Assembly (NCBI GenBank): GCA_029876055.1
Contig: CM056874.1
Span: 7,192,001-7,256,000 of the forward strand
Length of the DNA stretch: 64,000 nucleotides
Reading direction: 5' to 3'
Origin: Madurella fahalii
Lineage: Eukaryota > Ascomycota > Sordariomycetes > Sordariales
A program made the position numbers and the translations under genes. Of this stretch, positions 43,834 through 54,849 are shown piece after piece. The notes under the pieces are model-generated. The model worked only from the letters and a program-made list of their open reading frames with translations, made no database searches and was not told the DNA's origin. The stretch's first letter is position 1, and every line of letters starts with the position of its first letter.

Positions 43834-46352
43834 ATGGCGACGTATCACTTATCCCGGGTCACCGCTCTCAACCCAAAGCATCTCCTCCGCGGGCGACTAA
43901 ACCTGAACTCCCGCCTCTTCACCACCAATTCACAACCCCCGCTCAACCGCCTCCTTAAAATTTCCCCTGAAGTTTCGGCCGCCCTATCCTCCAATAAGCC
44001 CGTCGTCGCGCTCGAATCAACAATCTACACGCACGGCGCCCTCGGCAACGACCTCTGCCTCGAAGAGATCGTCCGTCAGCACGGCGCCGTGCCCGCAGTA
44101 TGCGGCATCCTGGCCGGCGCCCCCACCGTGGGGCTGACCCCCGACGAGACCGACCGCATGGTGCGCGAGGGCGCGAAGAAAGTCTCGCGCCGGGACCTGG
44201 CCTATCTCGCTGGCCGGGGCCTGCTCTCCGGCCCCGGGGATAGCAAGTTGCATGGCGGGACCACTATTTCGGGGACCATGGTCCTCGCGCGCCTGGCTGG
44301 GATTCGAGTGTTTGGTACGGGCGGCCTGGGCGGCGTCCACCGCGGTGGGGAGGACTCAATGGATATATCGGCCGACCTGACCGAGCTTGGGCGGACGAGG
44401 GTTGCGGTCGTGAGCAGCGGGTGCAAGGGCTTCTTGGACATCCCGCGGACGCTAGAGTTCCTGGAAACGCAGGGGGCACTGGTGTCGACGTTTGCGGATG
44501 GGAAAGGTGAGGGCGAGGCGGTGGATTTCCCCGCGTTTTGGGCGCGCGAGAGCGGGACCAAGAGTCCTTTTGTGGTGAGGGACGAGAGGGAAGCCGCAGC
44601 GATAATACTAGCGCAGGAGCAGTTGGGGGTGGAGTCCGGGTTACTGTTTGCGAATCCAATTCCCGAGGAGCATAGTATTCCGAGGAAGGACATGGAGGCC
44701 GCCATTGAGATGGCTGTGAGAGAGGCTGAGGAAAAGGGGTTCACGGGCAGCGCTAATACCCCGTACGTCCTCCAACGGATCAGGGAATTGACGCAAGGTA
44801 GAAGCGTGCCGGCGAATAAGGCACTGGTGCGGGCTAATGTCGCGAGGGCCGCCAAGATTGCGGTCGAATTGGCAAAACTGATAGACGGTGCGCCTGTCAC
44901 GCCTAGGACGGTGAAGACAACGGTTACGACAAAGACCACTTCTTACGTTGAAGGCGCCGGCCAAACATCGCCGGCAATTGAGGCAAGGTCACAAGTAGAA
45001 ACAGGAGCAAACGTAGAGGTATAGACGCTTTAGATAAACCTGAGGAAGGAATTTAAGCTAACCGCTAACCATGCCCAGGAGAGCCGTCCAGTGGACGTTC
45101 TCGTGGCAGGCTCCGTCGCTCTTGACTTAAACTGCGATTACACCGGTGGCGCGGTATCAGGAGGCGGTAATGCGGTATCGCCGGCATTGCACACGTCCAA
45201 TCCGGCCTCGATCAACCAGTCTGTTGGTGGCGTCGGGCACAACATAGCCCTTGCGGCACACAGGGTTAGTGAGGACGGCAAGGTCCGGCTGTGTAGCATG
45301 GTCGGAGATGACATGTAAGCACTCCGTATCCTCCTGGTATTTCCTCTCTGACAGGCATGCACAGCGCTGGCTCAACCATCCTCTCGTCGCTGCACGCTTC
45401 TGGGCTCGACACCTCATACATCCGCCAGCTCGGGCACGAGTACCCTTCAACACGGACGGCACAATACGTGGCAGTCAACGACGCCCATAAGAATCTAGTG
45501 TTAGCCATGGCCGACATGGCCATCTTCTCCAACCACTCCTTTCCGGCCTACTGGAACTCGGCCGTAGCCGCCTCTAAGCCCAGATGGCTCGTAGTCGACG
45601 CCAACTGGGCCGAAGCCGACATCCAAACCTGGATTCAAGCCGGGCGCAAGCACGGCACCAAGATCGCCTTTGAGCCCGTCTCGGCCGCCAAATCCCAACG
45701 GCTCTTCCCCCCTCTCCAAAACACTTCCGGGGGACTAGCATGCGTTTATCCGCACCCACTCGTCGACCTCTGCACACCGAACCAGTACGAGCTCCTGGCC
45801 ATGTACGAGGCGGCCAAGCGTAACGGCCACCTCGACACGCACGCCTGGTTCGAGGTGGTCGACGCCTTTGGTATCATGCGCGGCGCGCGCGAGCGCTTCG
45901 TCGACATCACGTCGCCCGCGATGGCCGATGCGGGAATCCCCGTGCAGAGCGTGAATCTGCTGCCCTACATCCCCACCATCATCACCAAGCTCGGGGCAAA
46001 CGGCGCGCTGCTGACCACCATCCTGCCGAGGGAGGACCCCAGGCTGAGGGACCCCGACGAGGCGCGGTACGTGGTGAGCAGGTGCGCGAACGACCACCCG
46101 CGTGTAGGGGGCGTTTACATGCGGCTGTTCCCCGCGGTGGAGAGGGTGAAGGACGTGGTGTCGGTAAATGGGATTGGGGATACCTTTATGGGCGTGCTAG
46201 TGGCGGGATTGGCTATGGGTGGGAATGTGGAGAGGTTGGTGAATGTTGCCCAGCGGGCGGCAGTGTTGACGTTGAAGAGTAGGGAAGGTGTGAGTGGGGA
46301 GGTTAGAGGGCTGAAAGGAGAGTTGAAGAGGGTTGCTGAGGAGTCGTCGTGA
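43834..46352 (+). CDS. bifunctional pseudouridine-5'-phosphate glycosidase / pseudouridine kinase
   Basis: Exons 43834-45018, 45079-45314 and 45365-46352; introns of 60 and 50 bp; 802 residues. The N-terminus (MATYHLSRVTALNPKHLL, then LNLNSRLFTT) looks like a mitochondrial presequence. Residues about 35-370 are a PsuG-type glycosidase (ALESTIYTHG, GGTTISGTMVLARLAG, VFGTGGLGGVHRG, SSGCKGFLD). Residues about 400-800 are a PfkB-type kinase (DVLVAGSVALDLN, NQSVGGVGHNIA, and the ATP/anion-binding NGIGDTFMG with the catalytic Asp). Pseudouridine is phosphorylated by the second domain and cleaved to uracil and ribose 5-phosphate by the first. In bacteria these are two adjacent genes; here they are fused. 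The first donor (GTATAG) is weak; for the second intron the acceptor at 45364, not the CAG 10 bases earlier, gives the conserved DDIAGSTIL. Confidence 0.92.
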
Positions 46353-46922
46353 ATGGGCGGAAGTAAATATGGGGCAAATCCGCCCAGAATTCGAGATTGG
46401 GGTGTTTGTAAGGGGTCCCATTCGCTGTACGAGCTCCCCTTCTTAACCCCCCTCCCCGCTTTTTTCCCTCTCATACAGTATATGAGGCACCAATTGAGCG
46501 CTCAAACACAAACACAGCGTTATCAGAGGACAGGCTGGAACCGTTGACCTCGGCTGTCCCTGAACGGCAGTTTGCTTGGCCTCCAACAATCGTCTCCGGC
46601 CAAGGCTTGGCGTGTCCCGCTCACAGGGATTGGCAAGGAACAATGGCACGCCATTGAAGCATCGACAAACCAAGCACTTTGCCGCACCGAGCTGTTTCCC
46701 ATATGTTCCTGGAACTTCCCCGCATCGGATTTCGAAACCAACCTCGGCAGCTGCCCACATGGGGAGAGCTCCCCGCACCTCCACCATCCCATACTGCTTG
46801 GCATGACCATGACATTCAAGGCTGTCCCTTGAGGCGGGCGGCTGCAATGATCTGAAGCTCGGAGACGTTGATTCCTTTGATTTCTTTGTCATCTGAAATT
46901 TAGCACGACATCATCAGCCACA
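46353..46922. other. intergenic between pseudouridine enzyme and SDR genes
   Basis: About 570 bp in tandem arrangement. A C/T-rich run near 46440-46470 and no gene. Confidence 0.6.
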
Positions 46923-48115
46923 ATGCCCATGCACAACGGCTTCCTCCCGCGGGAGGGTTTCAAAGGCGACACGGTGCTCAAGATCATCCGCAACACGGCT
47001 CTCAACCCGAAGCTCATCTTTCCACTGCTACTACTGGCCAAGTACACCAAGAAGGGCCAGGACTGGGCCATCCTGCACCCGACGGCCTACAAACGTCTCA
47101 GGGCGCTGCTGGTCCTAGGGCTCCTCAAATGGACCAATAGCTGCCTCTCACGCGGCGTTCTGAACAACTGGGTTCAGGATAAGTATGACTGGTCCAAGGA
47201 GATCGTGCTCATTACGGGCGGTGCCGGTGGTATTGGCGGACAGGTCGTGCAGCTGTTGGCCGAGCGGGGGATCAAAGTGGTTGTGCTGGACATTCAGCAG
47301 TTGAGCTACCCAGCTAGTACGGGCTTATTGCAATTCTTCATGTCGCCGGAATCAATATCTCTAACCAAAGGCCATCAGGCCCCAACGTACACTTCTTTAA
47401 ATGCGACATCACCTCTCCCAAAACCATCGCCGCCGTCGCTCGTGAGATCCGCGCCAGCGTGGGTGACCCGACGGTCCTAATCAACAATGCGGGCGTCGTC
47501 CAAGGCCGCACCATCCTCGAGTCGAGTGAGCGCGACATCCGCTTCACGTTTGACGTCAACACGTTCGCGCACTTCTGGACGGTCAAGGAGTTCCTACCCG
47601 CCATGATCAAGGCCAACCACGGCATGGTGGTGACGGTCGCGTCCGTGGCCGCGTGGGTGACGGTCCCCAACATGGTCGACTACGCCGCCTCCAAGGCGGC
47701 CGCGTACGCCTTCCACGAGGGCCTCACGGCCGAACTCAAGACGCGGTACGACGCGCCCCGGGTCCGCACCGTCGTCGTCAATCAGGGGTACACCAAGACG
47801 GCGCTGTTCACAGGGTACCATAACGACAGCCCGTTCATGATGCCCGCGCTGGAGCCGGCGACGGTGGCCGAGGCCATCGTGCGGCAGGTTCTGAGCGGCA
47901 TGAGCAATCAGCTGATCCTACCGAGCTTCGGGAATACCTTGCCAATGCTGGCGGCTATGCCGCATTGGTACCAGAATCGGCTGCGGTCCAAGAATCAGAC
48001 GATTATGCGGAATTTTGCCGGGAGGAAAGTGGTGCAGGATGTGGAAAAGTATTATGAGGAGAAGGAGAAAGCCGAGGCTGATCCGGAGGCGAGCACAGTG
48101 TTGGTGCAAAATTGA
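46923..48115 (+). CDS. membrane-associated short-chain dehydrogenase/reductase
   Basis: Exons 46923-47316 and 47379-48115 around a 62-bp intron (GTACGG donor, CTCTAACC branch point, CATCAG acceptor); 376 residues. A hydrophobic N-terminal segment (KLIFPLLLLAKY and RALLVLGLLKW) precedes the Rossmann fold with the cofactor loop TGGAGGIGG, then INNAG, a serine-rich strand VTVASVAAW and the catalytic YAASK. The layout resembles the retSDR/17-beta-HSD11-like group, which sits on ER or lipid droplets and acts on retinoid, steroid or other lipid alcohols. The substrate cannot be read from sequence. The C-terminus is a charged helix (EKYYEEKEKAEADPE). Confidence 0.88.
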
Positions 48116-49134
48116 GGGAGATTATCGTGGGCCAGCGAGGGTGTAAAAGGGTCCCGTTGTTGAGATTCTTTGCTGTTTTTGGTCATGCCCATGCCCTTGG
48201 GAGGTCTATTGGCTTATGTAACAACTGAATGTGATCGTCTCTCATTGTGTGCCTTACACGACAGGTTTCAGTGGGCAGGATGGCTAGCGGAAAGGGATTC
48301 TGGTTCACCGAGGAATGCGTTTGCATTGCAGAGCCTCGCCCATACATGTTTTTGCCTTGGCTTTGTCCGTGTGCTGCAACAGACCTTTTGTAAAGGATCG
48401 AATCTATCAGAGTAAGTTATTTGTGAATACATAGCCCCCTATTTACGTACAACTTGGATGTCGTATGTGATGGGATGTCAAGGGGGATGTTTTGATTTGA
48501 AATTCAAGTAGCGAGCCAGGATATATCGGTACTAGCAATGACTGTCCATGTTGGAAGATCGACGTTTCTATCATCCCGGGCCTATAAACATCAGTCATAG
48601 GCAGAGACTCTCTGTTTCCCTTACGTCGGAAGTGAATATTGCTGCTTGAGCACATGGCAGCAAAGTCAATCTGTTAGTCAATGCTCCGATTGCTTTCCGA
48701 TGAATCGTCCGATGCCCAACAGCTTTGGAAACAAAGACAAAGCTCCCTGAAAGCTAAGCTCTAATTTCGCGGGCAGCTAGCCTGGTGTTACCAAGATATC
48801 GTGTACAGCAGTCCAGGGATGCGTCACAAGACCACCTGAAAACTCTTTATAGAATTGATTGCGGCATTCAATCTGATGATCTAGATTGCATATTAAATGT
48901 CATAGTAGCCCAGTTTGCTGACCGTGAATAATTCTTCCTTTGCAACCTCAACTCTTCAAGAGTCTAGAGGTCCATCTACCTCTCTATCCGAAGCAAACAA
49001 GACTTGATCACCATCACTTCCCTCACTGCTGACACTTCAAACAAACAAGGACACACGGCACTCATGTTACAGGGACTTCTAGCAAGCCTGACTCACGTGA
49101 AAATCCTGGCGCTGCTCTACTACACACCAAGTAG
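48116..49134. other. AT-rich gene-poor region
   Basis: About 1 kb of AT-richer sequence downstream of the SDR gene. No domain-bearing frame is seen. The part after 48950 looks like a leader leading into the decayed coding sequence described next. Confidence 0.5.
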
Positions 49135-49726
49135 CGATTTGACGGCACCATCGCCAGACTGCTCGCTGAGCTTGGCCTCGCTGAGCTCGGTCAATACCGC
49201 GTGTCGATCGTCGCTAACCGGAAGGCCACACATCGCGCCGCCACCAACTCCGTTATCCACTCACTGAAAAGACCGTTATCCACCTCCCCGGACTAAAGGA
49301 CAAGGTCCGTAACATTGAGGAGAACTTTATTCCTGCCTTGGAGATCATTGAAGCTATGACGAAGGCGGGCGATACAATTCACTCTCTTTGTTACGTGGTG
49401 GGAGCCAGATGGGTCAGACAGCCGAGACAGCGACGCCGCAGAAGGAACAGGCGAAGAACACGTCGAAATCGACCAAGGAGCCTGAGACACCCGGCTCTAT
49501 CAACAAGCGAAAGGTGCCTGATAACGGTCACGGCACCGGATTGCCTCAACCTAAGAAAAGGAACGTCAGCGACGCCCAGGGCGCCGAGTCGCAGGCAAAA
49601 GGTGACAAGAGCGCGCAAGGTGCTTCCACAGTGGGCGCGCAGCCCAAAAAGAGAGCTCCGCTCTCCGGTCTATTTGACCTCATGGGAAAGGAATTCGGGC
49701 CAGATGGACGGCTAATGGAGGAATGA
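49135..49726 (+). pseudogene. decayed coding remnant with frame changes
   Basis: Three protein-like stretches follow one another in different frames. From 49135 one frame gives FDGTIARLLAELG and YRVSIVANRKATHRAA; from about 49260 another gives LTEKTVIHLPGLKDKVRNIE and FIPALEIIEAMTKAG; from the ATG at 49409 a third gives a 105-residue basic, low-complexity protein (KKR-rich, ending FGPDGRLMEE). No intron with normal signals reconciles the frames. This looks like an old gene or element fragment broken by small indels. Alternatively, only the 49409-49726 frame is a small real gene. I do not recognise the family. Confidence 0.4.
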
Positions 49727-49792
49727 ATGTAACTTTTGTAAAGTAGATAGTGACAACCGGGAGGTTGTCTTTCCCTTCGAAGAAGGGGCACT

Positions 49793-50045
49793 TGTTACGT
49801 GGTGGGGCCAGCACTGCCCTGCAGTGTCTGGGTCCGCATCCCGTCAGGAATGACGGCGCGGGGGTCACCACTGACGTCTATAAAGACCCCATAGACTTGT
49901 CCCCAGGGGGACGTTAGCTCAATCAACTCATCATCTCTTACTTTGTTCATAGATCATGCCAGTGTTCATGAAGTGCCTACCTCAGCGTCAAGGCTGACGC
50001 CCCTGAGGTCACCAGTTACGGGACCACGATAGAATCCCCATAACA
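49793..50045 (+). mobile_element. probable LTR relic (solo or orphan LTR)
   Basis: A 253-bp segment begins TGTTACG and ends CATAACA, giving the TG...CA ends and short inverted repeats (TGTTA/TAACA) of retrotransposon LTRs. It includes a TATA-like CTATAAAG near 49878. The next bases (ATCAGAGCC) resemble the core of an initiator-tRNA-Met primer-binding site, but lack its first bases. Flanking pentamers GCACT and ATCAG do not match, so no target duplication is visible. No gag or pol sequence follows. The call rests on end structure only. Confidence 0.45.
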
Positions 50046-51774
50046 ATCAGAGCCTAGAAGGTGTTAGTGATACGGAATTTGGAGAGACTACTTGAGGGTT
50101 ATTAGTCGCAGCGGCCAGGACAAAAGGGATTCATCTTATGCTCTCTGGTATGATAGGAATGGCTCAAGAATGAGAAATGCGGCTTTTGCTTAGAACAAAG
50201 TTGCTTCAAGTTAATTAGCACATTCGTGATTGGCTGCCGCTCTTGTATACTACAGTACTTTGAATGTCTCGTAACATTCCAACCCTATGCAGTGAGTTGA
50301 ATACCCAACCCCAGATTTTGGGTGGAGCAACATTTCTTAATGCCTGATCTGCACACCACACACGTCATACAGCTATACTAATTATTAATTGCCAACCTTG
50401 CAGCGGATGGGTATATGGGATACAACTGCAGGGGCATCGAACCATAAAATGCACAGGTGACGCGATAATCTGCTGAGATGCAAGGCTGCCGTAAACTGGA
50501 GCTACCGCATTAAGAAGGAGGTGCAGCCGCGAAGCCAATTCCCAGTCGTCGGCTTGCCAAATGGCTGCTTCGTCAATGCCCGACTGCACCTGTCAAAAGG
50601 CTTAAACAATTTTCGGTTCCTTAGTGTCACACAAACTCGATGTCACCGGCTGAGCGAGCGGGTTTGCTGAGAGTTTCTGTTGTTGACCTGCTGTGGGCCG
50701 TGGGAATTTCGGGAGCGGAAAAAAAAAAAAAAAGACCGAGGCAACGGTTCAGGCAGCGACGTCATGGATGGAACTCGGGCTGTTGGCGTGTCTTTAACGC
50801 TGGACAAGTCCGCTGATGACCCGAGAAGGCGTGGGAGCGCGGCAAGAACCCACAAGCCAAGGACTGATGGCGCCAGCGAGGCCCGAGCTCTCCCACAGGG
50901 CTCGCCTGAGCGCTGCCTGCCGAGTGTTCTGGAACTGGCTGCTCCGCTCGTTTGCGCACTGCAGCCCGCCCGGAGATGGCCAATGGGCGCCCTTCGATTC
51001 GGCGTGTCAGCGGAGGAAGCGGCGGGAGTGACAGCCAGATCGGATCATCCACTGCATGGAATCAGCCCACCCGCACCGGAAAAAGGATCGCGACATCGCG
51101 TGTCCCACCGCAACTACCAAGCATCGGCTGTACCTCGAACATCTTGTCACCCCATTTTTCGCCCCAAACGCTGAGCCCACTCCCGCCCGACTCTTGCGGC
51201 GTTGCTCGATGCAATGTCTCTCTCCTGCGTTCTCACTCCGTCCCGTCCAAGGAGGGCTCCTCCTCCCAGCGGAAACCTGACCTAACGTTTGCTGAGAGTG
51301 GCTCCTGTGACATTGGCCGCTTGGCTGCTCATACCCAAAGCCAGCATCTTCTTGCAGATCTCTCGTCCCACCCGGTACCCGTAGCGGTACATTCCTAAGA
51401 CGGCGTTGCAGATTTCTTTCTCCTGCTACCCAGTTTTTGTCAGCCTGTTACCAAACGTCCGGACCGCCCACATCCAAAAAAGACCGGGTATTGTGGGTTG
51501 CCACTCTATAGCTAGAATTCAATCATCGAGCGTGGTCCCCTTTGCCCTTCGTCCTCGGGTTCAGCGATCGCGGCGCTCTCCACTTCTTGGTTCATCCCTC
51601 GCCAGCCAACAGAAAGAACGAGCAGACCCGTATCCGTTTGAGACAGTACCGAGAACCCGACTGCAATTCGACGGCATCCCGCTCTGAATGGTGGCGGCTC
51701 TCTCGAACCACGTCCTTCCCTGAGGTCTCGACTGGAGCCTCCCTCCCAGCAGCCCCAACGGACCGCAGCCCACT
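50046..51774. other. gene-poor region and promoter of the flavin monooxygenase
   Basis: The first 600 bp are AT-rich. An A15 run lies at 50719-50733. From about 51100 the sequence becomes GC- and pyrimidine-rich, as expected for the monooxygenase promoter and leader. A 164-codon frame at 50680-51174 has no recognisable content. Confidence 0.5.
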
Positions 51775-53900
51775 ATGGCGCCCGCTGCCGTCATCGAGAA
51801 GCCAGCGGAGGACCAACTTAGCGAAGACAGAATGGAGTCTGTTGAGTGCGTCGACCGCCTGACCTTGCTTCGCAGCATGCCCGAGGCTCCACTTGAATGC
51901 CAAGTGTGTGTTGTCGGCGCCGGCCCGGCCGGTCTGATGTTGGCTTGCAACTTGGGCCGCTTCGGAGTCAAGGTCGAGGTTGTGGACGATAGGGCAGATC
52001 AGACGCCCGTGGGAAGGCAAGTCGAGCACGATTCAGTCTCGCCCCGTGGTTGCTGACTGTGCCATGCTCCAGAGCCGACGGGCTGCAACCCAAGACGATC
52101 GAGACCTTCCGGCAGATGCGTTTGGCCGATCCCCTGTTGCAGCGCGGTGTGCGGGTCTACGACATATCCTTCTGGCGCAGTACGGCGGACGAGCCGCTGC
52201 ACCGCCTTGGCCGTGAGGTCCACTACCCGCCCGTCATTGACGTGTTAGACCCCTATATCCTGCTAGTCCACCAGGGCATGGTGGAGAGCCTGTTCATCGA
52301 GGACCTCAAGAAGCGCGGCGTCGAGGTTCGGCGGAACACAGCTTTTGACTCGTACAGTGTCTGCGATAACAAGGGTGGGCCCCTCCAAGTCAATTGCCGT
52401 ACAAACGTGACGCAGGACCGGAAAACGCTCATCACTCAGTATCTTGTTGGATGTAGGTCGCTTTGAAACTTCTCAAGGCCCAGAGGCAGCCGGGCTGATT
52501 CTTCTACAGGCGATGGCGCGCACTCTAAGGTCAGAAAGAGCATCCCCGACGCGAAGCCGATCGGCATGTCGCAGGCTTCCGTCTGGGGTGTGCTCGACGG
52601 AGAACTGGAGACCGATTTCCCAGATATCTGGTCCAAGACGCTGGTGTACTCGCAGGAACATGGCTCTATCCTGATCATTCCCCGCGAGCGCAACATGACA
52701 CGCTTCTACATCGAGCTCAAGAACAGCCCCAAAGGAGATAGGAGCCAATTTGGCCAGGAGTTTGTCATGCAGCGCGCCAAGGAGATCATGGCCCCGTTCG
52801 AGGTTGGCTGGAAGTACATCGAGTGGTTCGGCCGTTACCAGATCGGCCAGCGCGTGGCAAGCCGCTTCTGCGACAACCACCTGCGCGCCTTTCTCGCTGG
52901 AGATGCCAGCCACACGCACTCGCCGAAGGCGGCCCAAGGCATGAACACGTCGATGCACGATGCCTGGAATCTGGGTTGGAAGCTTAACCTTGCCGCCCGA
53001 GGTCTCGCCAAGCAAGCTTTACTCCAGAGTTACGAGGAGGAGCGGCGAAAGATCGCACTGGACCTGGTCAATTTTGATTACGAGCACGCGAACCAGATCG
53101 CTGGCGGGGATGCCGTGGCGCTTGCTGAGAACTTCAAGACAAATGTGCGCTTTATCTCGGGCATTGGCGCCGAGTACAGCGAGAATGCCATCAACATGAT
53201 GGAGCCTCAGGCCTGGGTCATGGGGGAGGCCAAACCGGGATGTCTCCTCCCGCCTGCCAAGGTCACACGCTACCTCGACTCCAACCCTGTCGATGTCCAG
53301 CTCGACATTCCGATGCTTGGCCAGTTCCGCATATACCTCCTTATGTGGGATGTACATCAATCGCGAATATTCCTCGACACCTTTTGCGAGGCCATTGCCT
53401 CGAGCGATTCGCTCGTAAGCCAGCTCTCAGCGGCCGCGAGCATCTCGTACGCCAACCAACCTCGTGCACCGGCGCCCGAGGATATTTACCTCCGCCCTGA
53501 GCGGTATACGGCCGTTAGCCACCTGTTCACGTTCGCTCTGATCAGTATGTCACTTCTTAGCCCAGTCTCGTCTGGATAGACCCGGTACTAACCCTGAACG
53601 CTAGCTACCATGCCAAAAAGCGAAATCGAGATCACCGACCTCCCCGCACTCCTCCAAGACAGCCGGTGGACCTTCTACCTGGACAACATACCCGAGCAGG
53701 ACACGCGCGGCTCTCTCTGCACTAACAAATGGCTTGGCAGCCTCGGCCCGGGCGAGGTGGCCATTGTCAATGTGCGGCCTGACGGCTACGTGGGCTCCAT
53801 TGGCCGGTGGGATTCGAGCATTGACGATGCTGGTGAGGAGGCGGCCAAATGGTTGGACTCGTATTATGATCGGTTCTTGCAGCTCCCTCCGAACGCTTAA
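51775..53900 (+). CDS. FAD-dependent aromatic monooxygenase, phenol 2-hydroxylase type
   Basis: Exons 51775-52016, 52073-52452, 52510-53544, 53605-53900; introns of 56, 57 and 60 bp; 650 residues, close to phenol hydroxylase of yeasts (about 660). The FAD-binding GxGxxG is in VVGAGPAGLMLACNL, the DG motif in GCDGAHSKV, and the GD motif in FLAGDASHTHSPKAAQGMN. The C-terminal 130 residues form a thioredoxin-like domain (LGPGEVAIVNVRPDGYVG) as in this family. It uses NADPH and oxygen to hydroxylate an aromatic ring; the substrate is not readable. Intron 1 is a GC-AG intron (GCAAGT donor); no GT donor preserves the conserved RADGLQPKTIE junction. It stands alone next to a gene-poor region, with no other catabolic gene nearby. 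Confidence 0.9.
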
Positions 53901-54849
53901 GTGGAGCGACCGGCTGCTGTGCGGGTGGCTAGAGTCTGACGACGGTAGAGGATTAGGTGATTGTGTTGGTAGTGGCTTATATCTCTATCCTGAGGGCTTC
54001 GCTAGAGACGTCTGATTATTTTCTCTATCATGGCGGTATTGCAAGTGTCTTGAGCGGATGGAGTTGATCAGTGGGCAGGCGGGTGATGCTACACTTAGAG
54101 ACGGGGGATGCGAGGGTATATACCTTGTCTGTTTATACCCACAGCTGCCGTGTGGAAGAGGCATTGTCAGGTTGGCTGACTAGCTAGTTGGTTGTTGGGT
54201 TCGACTGGCAGCTACTTACAGCAGCTTACAGCACGCGATCGGAGGTTGGCTGGTTGTAGCGGGTGGGTTACATCGAGCTGACGACTTTCTTTTTTTTTCT
54301 CCCTTTCCCGGGGTCGCATTGTTTGTTTCTTTTTCTGAGTTTTGGTTCTTTCATAGTGTCGGCGTTAACGGGGTTGGTGAGATATCCAAAATATGAAGAG
54401 GAATTGGTTTCGTTGTAACACTTGGCTGGGCTGCATGGCTACTTAGTGCTGGATTGCTTGCTTGGTTTGCTGTTTTTATATTTGTTTCTACGTCGACTGT
54501 AAAGACGGTACTCAGGTAGCTTGTACTATTATGCTGATAATAAGTATAGATACACAACACATTGGTTCTAGATCTAGCAATCAAGAGGTCTTCTTCCGGA
54601 CGAGGCGCGGTGAACTTGGGCTTGTCCTGTCCACTCATACGGCGTTCCCATACGGCGTTTCTGATTTCCCCTTTCCCCCTTCTCCAAAGCCACCTGAATA
54701 CCTTTACGTCCCGGAATACTTAATAACTAAGAAGTCTAGAAAAGGGGCAGAAAGTCCTTGACAAATAGCATGCCACTATACTGTAACACTTGAGCCTCCA
54801 GTCCTCACCCTGTCCAGGAATCCAGATGATCGAATCCTAATGGCCAGGG
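53901..54849. other. convergent 3' regions of monooxygenase and HET genes
   Basis: About 950 bp, rich in TTGG/GTTGG motifs around 54170-54260 and in T-runs near 54290-54350. No gene is seen. A GGGTTCGACTGG at about 54198 is not part of a tRNA. Confidence 0.55.

Noticed and set aside
50680..51174. 164-codon + strand frame upstream of the monooxygenase
   Set aside because: Contains a homopolymer-coded Lys run and no domain-like sequence; the matching minus strand frame is equally open.
54190..54215. GGGTTCGACTGG, similar to a tRNA T-loop
   Set aside because: No matching acceptor stem, anticodon arm or A box nearby.
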